Shown here piece after piece: positions 58,601 to 64,000 of a DNA stretch of 64,000 nucleotides. The position numbers were made by a program, and so were the translations under genes. Source of the DNA: JAWPMV01 sp038527215 (GTDB lineage: Bacteria; Bacteroidota; Bacteroidia; J057). Each line of letters starts with the position of its first letter. Position 1 is the stretch's first letter. A model generated the notes under the pieces. That model had not been told where the DNA came from and ran no database searches. It saw only the letters and a program-made list of their open reading frames with translations. The DNA lies in the NCBI GenBank assembly GCA_038527215.1, contig JBCBGC010000002.1:62001-126000 (forward strand), given 5' to 3'.

Positions 58601-60320
58601 TACAGCATTGCAACAGCGGATAACCCGTGGTGTCCAGCAAAGCGGTGGGTCTGTACCCCGCCCGGATGCAGGAATCACAGGCTACCGTACTGACACAGCC
58701 ATCTGCGGTGGTAATGGTCAGGCTCACCGAGAAAACCCCTTCGGTGGTATAAGTATGGAGCGGATTGCCATTGGCGCCGGTGAGGGTATTGCCATCCCCA
58801 AAATCCCAGCTCCAATCCACAATGGGCGTGGGTGAGAAGGATTGATCGGTGAAGGTAATATCCAGTGGTAGACAGCCACCTCGGATCACACTGGGGTCGC
58901 GTCCATCCCACATATCTGGAAAGACGGTGTAGTCGTTGAGGTTGTGGGCAAAAGCCGCGACCGGCGGGCCGATGAAGATGGTGTCTACCAGGGCATAGGT
59001 GGCCCCACAGCCCTGCGCATTGGTGATGGTCAGGCTGACCGGATAGGTGCCCAGGGCGGTATAGAGGTGGGACGGATTCTCTTGCTGAGAGGTAGTGCCA
59101 TCCCCAAAGTCCCACAGCCAACTGACCGCATCGGGCGCATTGGCGGTGAAATTGACCGGCAAACTCGGCTGACAGGCCCGGCTGGTATCAGCGGCAGGGC
59201 TGGCCAGGGGTGCTCCCTGGGTATTGATGGGATTGGGGGCGGTGTAGCTCAGCTGACATACGCCCATGTCTACGCTCAGACTCACCGTATAGCTTCCGGT
59301 GGTCTGATAGGTATGACTGGGATTGAGCACCGCCGGATTCTGCGCCAATCCACTGAGGGTATCTCCATCCCCAAAATCCCAGCTCAGCACGAAGTCGGGC
59401 TGCAGGATGCTGATTTGCTGGGCAAAGTTCACCACGGGATTACAACCCGGAGCCTGGACAGAAGTGAAATTCAACACATTGTTGAGGAGCTGAATGTATT
59501 CCGTTTTTTCCAGGACTGTCTCACAGCCCGTCGCCGGATCGGTCACCCTGAGCTTCACATCGAATAAGCCAAAGTTGTTGTAGGTCTTAGTGGGATTGGG
59601 CTGGGTGCTGGTGGTTCCATCCCCAAACTCCCAAAGGTAGGTATACCCTGCCGCCACCGGACTGACCGTACTGCTGAAGTTCACGATCAGGCTATTGTTA
59701 CAGGTACGTCGGGGATCGGGCGTGGAAAAATCCAGTTGCAGCCTGGGATAAACCGAAACCGCCGCGGGCTTAGTTGCCACCCCTTTGCAGCCGTTAGCAT
59801 CCTCCACGATCAGAGATACCGGATAGGTTCCAGAGGTATAGGTATGACTGGGATTTTGTCCCGCACCCGCATTGCCATCCCCAAAATCCCACGTCCAGCT
59901 GACCAAAGTATTATTAAGGGAAGAGGAAAGGTCGTTGAAATTCACGGTCAGCGGGGGACAGCCCAGGGTATCACTCAGGCTAAAATCCGCCTGCGGATTG
60001 GCGTAGACCGTCAGCGTCTGGTTGACGATGGCACTGGAACTGCCTGTGGCATCGGTTACATAGAGGCTGACCGTATAGGTGCCTGGGTTGACGTAGACTG
60101 CGCCGGGACTTTGCTGGTTCTGGCCGGTGGTGGTATTGCCATTGCCAAAATCCCACACATAGGTGAGTGGCCCCAGACCAGCAGAAAGCGAAGCATCAAA
60201 ATTTACGACGAGGGGGCTACAGCCCGCGTTCACGGAAGCGCTAAAAGACGCGTTTTGAGCCAGGGAAGGATTACTCAGAGCAAGCAACAGCCCCACCAGG
60301 AGGCCGGCAATTTCTCTCAT
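55617..60320 (-). CDS. Giant secreted PKD-repeat protein with T9SS type B (gliding) sorting domain
   Basis: 1567 residues with a signal peptide (about 1-21, GLLVGLLLALSNPSLAQ). About 13 PKD-type beta-sandwich repeats can be counted from the W-D-F-G-D/N-G signature (for example VWDFGNGNTTT, WTWDFGDGNAG, LWEFGDGTTS, YTWDFGDGEIG), several degenerate. Ig-like modules follow (TWNVGQPGVSYAWSTGDT, about 1150-1210). The C-terminus has FTPNEDGTNDRFGI and IFSRWGKLLYQT..GVYVWVVTF (about 1475-1560), the CHU_C/gliding-associated type B signal. Likely a surface filament or adhesin secreted by T9SS. Third gene of an operon with the PorV-like and NHL genes. Confidence 0.93.
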   Translation of the reverse strand: MREIAGLLVGLLLALSNPSLAQNASFSASVNAGCSPLVVNFDASLSAGLGPLTYVWDFGNGNTTTGQNQQSPGAVYVNPGTYTVSLYVTDATGSSSAIVNQTLTVYANPQADFSLSDTLGCPPLTVNFNDLSSSLNNTLVSWTWDFGDGNAGAGQNPSHTYTSGTYPVSLIVEDANGCKGVATKPAAVSVYPRLQLDFSTPDPRRTCNNSLIVNFSSTVSPVAAGYTYLWEFGDGTTSTQPNPTKTYNNFGLFDVKLRVTDPATGCETVLEKTEYIQLLNNVLNFTSVQAPGCNPVVNFAQQISILQPDFVLSWDFGDGDTLSGLAQNPAVLNPSHTYQTTGSYTVSLSVDMGVCQLSYTAPNPINTQGAPLASPAADTSRACQPSLPVNFTANAPDAVSWLWDFGDGTTSQQENPSHLYTALGTYPVSLTITNAQGCGATYALVDTIFIGPPVAAFAHNLNDYTVFPDMWDGRDPSVIRGGCLPLDITFTDQSFSPTPIVDWSWDFGDGNTLTGANGNPLHTYTTEGVFSVSLTITTADGCVSTVACDSCIRAGYRPTALLDTTGYPLLQCCSANSLFQNATDTSTIDYVWYAVTTGDWHGVVIDDTTNGNWDFGSTVPVFQDSGQYVSTTFYTYNYGCVDSFLLKDWTMLRPPYASGGIDDLPCETNFPPGGVVVFDTSNTLFLLDTAYIDSVEWTFPGGVTYNEFYPTHTFPDTGAYWIGVEVWNFDNGCSCKTSGEQILKIVAEPDTSFSAAPTQGCAPLTVNFTGPVANVSSWRWKIGPYTSTDPNPVVTLTEVGNYDVELIVANADGCADTVYRPDFIQVSGVNAQIAADATVGCFPLTVNFRDSSFTTDPVVSRVWDFGWGNVLNGNDSLTTFTFDSLLLPPDQQLIGWPVVLTVTDVSGCSGSDTLWIKPIQPIATYTADSLKFCQGDSLLLRGGAGDSLAISNLSYQWQFTGINAPNSPLRELGAFFPSGGDYTIQLTVTDSLGCQASRLDSFSVIPNLPQVDFTSDPRGALCPPLLVNFEDLSTPGLAPITQWQWDFGDGTFSSLSNPIKIYSDFGGYDVSLTLTDSLGCTATILMPDFITLTGISGDFTMSDVEICANEAIFFQATSPQAATYTWDFGDGEIGFGAQVSHVYDQPGGRLPALVLEDSTGTCTTTIQDTLQVNPLPQIAMPPDTSFCEGGVATWNVGQPGVSYAWSTGDTTAIFQATQSGTYSVRLTFRDTGCEADSLVNLTVFPLPEVSLGGDALLCEGDTLRLEGVSLDSIRTWSWSHPSLFALPPQERALSFAQDQAVWLRVSDQNGCEAIDTILVEVVPEPILDLSYDPLCWGDTLLLDGSPQNFDAPLATYTWWRDGEPLPFQTPQIAVTDSGIYEVLFSLRGCQDETSIPVFFHPLPPGDRYYEVDNCVYKGQPVSLDAGPAAAYYWPHTSAFTRTVEVVDSLIYDFRVTNEFGCHHWDSIRVVDVCPPNLYVPNAFTPNEDGTNDRFGIGYDYLDQFELKIFSRWGKLLYQTRTPWDFWTGYYGGRQVPEGVYVWVVTFNGTHPEHRKLITRSGTVTIIR

Positions 60321-60481
60321 GACTGATATCTCTGCACATGGTGTTCCCGGGTAAGGAAATCAAAACGGACGGTGATACAGAGTTAGGCAAATATCCCTTC
60401 GGGAGGGGTCAAATGTTAGACTTTGGCCCATTTGAGAGGGTCAAGTACGCAATCGCAAAAAGTCCGAAAAAAAAAGAGAAA

Positions 60482-61684
60482 TCAGTCGAAATCCGAGGTC
60501 AGTTTAAAGCGCAGTACTCTTCCGTTGCCCGCATCGGCTACGTATACGATTTCATTCAGATAAGCGACGCCACTGGGCTGGGAAAACTGGCGCAAGCCAG
60601 TTCCTGTACCGCCAAAGGATACCTTGATGTTCTTCGTAAAGCTAGAGCCTCCCGGAGGATTAATGCCCTCCAACCCATTGGCGTTGAACTGAAAAAGGGA
60701 ATCTTTTTCTGCATCTACCACAAACATATAGCGGGTCCGGTCGCCGGCAAAGGTTACATCCGCGGGTCGGCTAAATTTAAAAGGACTGAGCAAAAAGCCC
60801 GAGGCTTTGGAGGTATCGATGGAGGCGAGATCAGCCACGGAATAGCTCACCCCAAAGTCATCCTCGCTCCGCAGGATTTTTTGCACCTTAAGGACCGCAT
60901 TTTCATCCTGCCCGGCAAAAAGAAAATCTCCCGTCAGGTTATCGACCAGCGGAGACTGGGGCGGTTGGGCGATGCTGGCAATGCTTACAGGCGTTTTGAA
61001 GTAATCCCGAAAAAGACCAATGGTGGTATTGACCACCACGGGGGTTACGAATTCGTCCGCCTCACTAAAAAACAGCACGGAGTTATCCGGCCCGCCAAAC
61101 TGGTTGGGATTGTTGCTGGGCCCTTGGCGGGAGACATAATAGCGGTTGTCCGCTAAGGGAGCAATGCCCGTCAGACGGACGGCCGCATCACTCGCGTTAG
61201 GGGTACCGGTTTTAAAATAGAAAGGGTGAATGATCTTGCCTTTGATGCTGGCATTGTTCAAGCCGTAAGGCCCCCTTTTATTGAGATCCAATCGATAAAT
61301 GGCCGATAGGGTCAAGGCATTGCCGTTGATGACCGTATCCAGGGTTCCGGTGGCCAGGATATCCAGGCGACGATCCTGGGCAATGGAAGTCAGGCCCGGA
61401 ATGGGATATCTTCCTTGCTCATTCCCTGCCTGATCGTAGGCTACAATTTCTTCCGATCCTGCATCAGCCACATACATCAGTTCATCCCAGCCAGCAATGA
61501 TGTCCACCGGCTCGGTCAATTCATCCCAAACGGGTTGAATAGGAACATAGGCAAAGGTTTCGTTGTCAAAAACCGGCTCGTCCAAAAACTCGGTATCCGT
61601 TTTGGTTCCCCAAAAACCTTCACAACCGGTCAACAGCAAAGCCGGGAGCATCAAAACGTGGACAAAAAAAGAAAGTTTCCTCAT
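60482..61684 (-). CDS. NHL-type beta-propeller lipoprotein
   Basis: 400 residues from ATG 61684 (MRKLSFFVHVLMLPALLLTGCEGFWG, Cys21 as lipid site); a start at 61741 would lie inside the PorV-like gene. Propeller blades are suggested by repeated strands: DELMYVADAGSEEIVAYDQAG (about 70-90), SIAQDRRLDILATG, RPADVTFAGDRTRYMFVVDAEKDSLFQFNANG and PSGVAYLNEIVYVADAGNGRVLRFK (about 372-396). The first and last match in sequence, as expected for a closed ring. Located between the PorV-like and PKD genes, it may act as a surface anchor or assembly partner (inference). Confidence 0.8.
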   Translation of the reverse strand: MRKLSFFVHVLMLPALLLTGCEGFWGTKTDTEFLDEPVFDNETFAYVPIQPVWDELTEPVDIIAGWDELMYVADAGSEEIVAYDQAGNEQGRYPIPGLTSIAQDRRLDILATGTLDTVINGNALTLSAIYRLDLNKRGPYGLNNASIKGKIIHPFYFKTGTPNASDAAVRLTGIAPLADNRYYVSRQGPSNNPNQFGGPDNSVLFFSEADEFVTPVVVNTTIGLFRDYFKTPVSIASIAQPPQSPLVDNLTGDFLFAGQDENAVLKVQKILRSEDDFGVSYSVADLASIDTSKASGFLLSPFKFSRPADVTFAGDRTRYMFVVDAEKDSLFQFNANGLEGINPPGGSSFTKNIKVSFGGTGTGLRQFSQPSGVAYLNEIVYVADAGNGRVLRFKLTSDFD

Positions 61685-61700
61685 AGCTATTCCAGGGAAA

Positions 61701-62726
61701 TTAACGGTCTTGAACCGGATTGAGCCGCAAAGACAGGCCAACCCTATGCACCATGCCTAGATACCGCATGGGGTCCAGGCTATAATCAAATTGTAAGGGA
61801 TGTCGGCCTACCCGCATGCGCAAGCCAAAGCCTGCGGTGGGAAAGTCCTGGTCCCGAACGTTGAGTTTGTAGCCGGCCCGTACGAAGAGCAAAGACCGGT
61901 AGCTATATTCCAGGCCAAAGCGGATGTTCTCCGCATTGTCGTTGGGGTGATTGAGTTGAAGAAGGGTGGTCAGGGTTTGGCTCTCGTCCGCAGATTTCCA
62001 CGGAATCAGGGAAATACCCAGCTTAAAAATGGTGGGTGCCGGATAAGGGTCGAGCTGTACCTGTCGCGCGTTGAAGGAAGTATCCAATTCAACTTCTCCC
62101 TGCAACACGGAGTTCGGACCAAAGCTCTGCAGCATGACGGCAAAGCGTAGGTCTTTAAAATCGGTAGCATATAAAAAGCCCAGATCCACTACGCCGGTAT
62201 TAGCGGTGAATTCGGCCAGTCTTTCCTGGACAAATTTGGCTGTAACCCCCCAGCTAAACTGGTCCGTCAGCCTTTGGGCATAAGATAGGCCCGCGGTCAG
62301 ATAAGTCGCATAAAACAGTTCTCCGGTTCCTTCCGGCTGGAAGGCGGTTCGCACCTCCATCGCTCCTGAAGTCAGCCCACTGAGCGAAAAGCCAAAGTGC
62401 CCGGCTCTTTTGGTAGGTTTAATCGCGCTGACAAACGTATAAGGAATATCCGCCACCCAAAACGTATGGGCCGCCCCTGCCGTAAAGGTCTCTACTTCCG
62501 CCATGGTGGCAGGATTGGTGTAGGTAGAAAAGGCGTCCCCGGTCAGGGTAATGTTTGCACTTGCCAAACCAGCCGAGCGTGGACTAACCTCCATCTTGAG
62601 GTAAGTGAGCGCTGATATACCGGCTCGCTGAGCCCCTAATTGAGGGAATAGCTGTCCCAGAACTGAGTGGTAACTCAGACAGACGATCCCTATTAGCAAC
62701 AGGCGTAAAGTGTTTGATTTTTGCAT
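61701..62726 (-). CDS. PorV/PorQ family outer-membrane protein
   Basis: 341 residues with a signal peptide (about 1-25, LLLIGIVCLSYHSVLGQ). PorV/PorQ features are GISALTYLKMEVSPRSAGLASANITLTGDAFSTYTNPATMA (about 36-76) and alternating amphipathic strands ending in GMVHRVGLSLRLN. This family forms FadL-like 14-strand barrels; PorV shuttles T9SS cargo to the attachment complex, and PorQ relatives have similar roles. First gene of the operon with the NHL lipoprotein (16-bp gap) and the PKD cargo, so it may serve this cargo specifically. Confidence 0.85.
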   Translation of the reverse strand: MQKSNTLRLLLIGIVCLSYHSVLGQLFPQLGAQRAGISALTYLKMEVSPRSAGLASANITLTGDAFSTYTNPATMAEVETFTAGAAHTFWVADIPYTFVSAIKPTKRAGHFGFSLSGLTSGAMEVRTAFQPEGTGELFYATYLTAGLSYAQRLTDQFSWGVTAKFVQERLAEFTANTGVVDLGFLYATDFKDLRFAVMLQSFGPNSVLQGEVELDTSFNARQVQLDPYPAPTIFKLGISLIPWKSADESQTLTTLLQLNHPNDNAENIRFGLEYSYRSLLFVRAGYKLNVRDQDFPTAGFGLRMRVGRHPLQFDYSLDPMRYLGMVHRVGLSLRLNPVQDR

Positions 62727-62764
62727 CCCCGCAAAGGTAGAGAAAAAAAGGATTTATCGTGTTC

Positions 62765-63682
62765 TCAGGATGGGGAAAAGGCGCGGTCCCCCAGCCTTTT
62801 GTAACCCGTCACTTCTATGCGGCCGTCTCCAAAGACCTCGATTACCGCATAAGCGTTATTTTTTCTGCCGCTATAATCTACCATGCCTAAAAAAGTCGCA
62901 TAGGTAATCCCGGCCTGGACGTGGGTCTTTTCGCTATGGGTGTGCCCGTGCAGGACGGCCAGGATCTGTCCTGAGGCTTCGAGAATCCGCTGAACGGCTT
63001 CGTGGTTCTCCACGTAGTAGGTGTTTTCGGATTCGTAGCGATAGAGGGGGTGATGACAAAAGACCAGGGTCGGTTTTTGTGCTCCATTCAATACGCCTCT
63101 CAACCAATCCAACTGAGCTTGCGGGATAAAACTTTGCTGCCAGTTTGTTCCCGCTTCCTGGTAAAAATGGTCCCGCCCATCCGGATGGTAATTCGCATCC
63201 AGTACGATGCAACGAATCCCTTTTTGCTCGAAGGTGTAATAGCTTTTCTCTGCTGCAATCCCGGTATTTTCGATATGCTGTTGAAATTGGGCTTTGGTGA
63301 TGCTGTCCACATCGTGGTTGCCCACACAGTGGTAGCGCGGCCCTTTAAAACGCGCAAATTCTGCCTCCATGGCTTTGAGGTAGCGGAGGGTATCCGCTTC
63401 CTTTTTTCCCGGGTCCTCATCTTTAAAATCTCCCAGGTGAATGGCAAAATCCAGCTGCTTGCGGTTGAGGTGTCGGATGCAAGCAGCCATTTTGTCCAAA
63501 GATTCCCGATAATAGCGAATGCCGGCAGCTTCCCGGTCCGCATAGTGGGAGTCCGTCATCAGCCCAAAACGCAACACAGGTTTGGCCGCTCCTCCAGACA
63601 GGCGCCAATCCGGGAGGCTAAGGCTCACCCCCAGGCTGCTAGCCTGATAGAGGAAGGTTCGACGAGAGATGGATAAAGGCAT
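62765..63682 (-). CDS. Secreted calcineurin-like metallophosphoesterase
   Basis: 305 residues. The N-terminus SISRRTFLYQASSLGVSLSLP is a Tat-like signal. All metallophosphoesterase motifs are present: GLMTDSHYADREA (about 39-51, D-x-H), AIHLGDFKDE (about 99-108, GD), YHCVGNHDVDSI (about 138-149, GNHD), LVFCHHPLYRY (about 207-217) and AVLHGHTHSEKTH (about 246-258, GHxH). It hydrolyses phosphoesters in the periplasm. The substrate is unknown. Single gene, 66 bp from the cupin gene. Confidence 0.9.
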   Translation of the reverse strand: MPLSISRRTFLYQASSLGVSLSLPDWRLSGGAAKPVLRFGLMTDSHYADREAAGIRYYRESLDKMAACIRHLNRKQLDFAIHLGDFKDEDPGKKEADTLRYLKAMEAEFARFKGPRYHCVGNHDVDSITKAQFQQHIENTGIAAEKSYYTFEQKGIRCIVLDANYHPDGRDHFYQEAGTNWQQSFIPQAQLDWLRGVLNGAQKPTLVFCHHPLYRYESENTYYVENHEAVQRILEASGQILAVLHGHTHSEKTHVQAGITYATFLGMVDYSGRKNNAYAVIEVFGDGRIEVTGYKRLGDRAFSPS

Positions 63683-63747
63683 AGGTCAAGCAAAAAAGTA
63701 GATTTTCCAAGATAGGCATCCTCGCTTAAGCCAGGATCATTTTCGGA

Positions 63748-64000
63748 TTAATTTCTGGTGAGCCGAGCAATGAGATCAGCATGTGGAGGAAAGGCCGCCT
63801 GCAAGGCTTTTTTCTCCGCCAACTCAAAATCCGCGAAATCAAAACCCGGAGCCATGGTACACCCCACCAGGGCATAGCCATCGGCTGGGGCGACCTCCGC
63901 AGCAAACCAACATCCGGCAGGGACTACCTGTTGAAAGGCCGCTTCCTCCGTAGCTCCACATACCAGTCTTTTGTAAGAGCCGTCTGGATAAATCAAGTGT
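63748..64000 (-). CDS. DUF985 cupin protein, 5' truncated
   Basis: The C-terminal 84 residues of a DUF985 cupin. The frame is open to the window edge with no ATG start; TTG at 63996 is only an internal codon. Recognised pieces are HLIYPDGSYKRLVCG, QVVPAGCWFAAEV (the cupin strand after the metal site), GYALVGCTMAPGFDFADFELA and the C-terminal helix. The fold is a double-stranded beta-helix; bacterial function is unclear. The missing first half lies beyond base 64000. Confidence 0.85.
   Translation of the reverse strand, partial: HLIYPDGSYKRLVCGATEEAAFQQVVPAGCWFAAEVAPADGYALVGCTMAPGFDFADFELAEKKALQAAFPPHADLIARLTRN

Noticed and set aside
55620..60326. Many long plus-strand frames opposite the PKD gene
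   Set aside because: They come from the GC-rich repeated codons of the PKD repeats, contain no domains and are all antisense to a clear gene.
1..64000. tRNA or rRNA genes, insertion sequences, prophage genes
   Set aside because: No cloverleaf-like sequence, rRNA signature, transposase or phage structural gene was noticed in any gap; a tRNAscan or profile search would be needed to be certain.

Overview
The window looks like chromosomal DNA of a member of the Bacteroidota, most likely a Saprospirales/Lewinella-type bacterium (inference). The reasons are several proteins with type IX secretion (T9SS) C-terminal sorting domains, a PorV/PorQ-family barrel, a paired DUF1501/DUF1800 locus, the rpsF-rpsR-rplI order, promoters with the Bacteroidota -7 box TAnnTTTG (rpsF, purF), and genes that mostly lack Shine-Dalgarno sequences. 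No tRNA, rRNA, insertion sequence or CRISPR array was seen.

Layout. 1-2747: end of a polysaccharide locus (truncated glycosyltransferase, a tiny membrane protein, an O-antigen-ligase-like polymerase). 2748-3584: array of about 30-bp hairpin modules. 3585-5414: secreted amidohydrolase. 5484-9883: a conflict or cell-death type locus, with a membrane STAND NTPase carrying a periplasmic OmpA-like domain, a SIR2-like protein, and a divergent CHAT protease; the last two share a homologous adaptor domain (EAD11-like). 10148-11797: small secreted proteins and a DUF92 membrane protein. 12064-13219: ribosomal proteins L9, S18, S6. 13301-13708: second hairpin array, next to a CBS-HEPN protein. 14657-18239: flavin oxidoreductase, thioesterase, HEPN protein, PEP carboxykinase. 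18568-24119: XRE/ScfR-type regulator, then a transporter/DUF4434/AGE-epimerase operon. 24216-27781: lipoprotein, two-component system, unknown protein. 27983-35895: DUF1501/DUF1800 pair and T9SS cargo.

35901-45952 looks like one oxygen-responsive regulon. A FixL-like PAS kinase keeps the haem-ligand His and the sensing Arg. Its partner is a response regulator fused to a CRP/FNR domain. Around them lie five tandem-domain universal stress proteins, a small eRF1-like protein, a secreted protein and a PRPP synthetase. Four FNR-type palindromes (TGAC/TGAT-N4-GTCA/ATCA) precede the four predicted transcription units.

46111-49038: esterase lipoprotein, SAM methyltransferase with a palindromic leader, lipoprotein. 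49140-49690: a third, unrelated repeat cluster of about 176-bp period. 49785-53093: purF, hpt, miaE. 53148-55620: ceramidase-like hydrolase and DUF3089 lipoprotein. 55617-62726: operon of a PorV-like barrel, an NHL-propeller lipoprotein and a 1567-residue PKD protein with a type B T9SS signal. 62765-64000: metallophosphoesterase and a truncated DUF985 cupin.

The two most interesting systems are the STAND-OmpA/SIR2/CHAT locus and the compact FixL to receiver-CRP cascade with its visible operators. All family names come from reading motifs; no database search was run.
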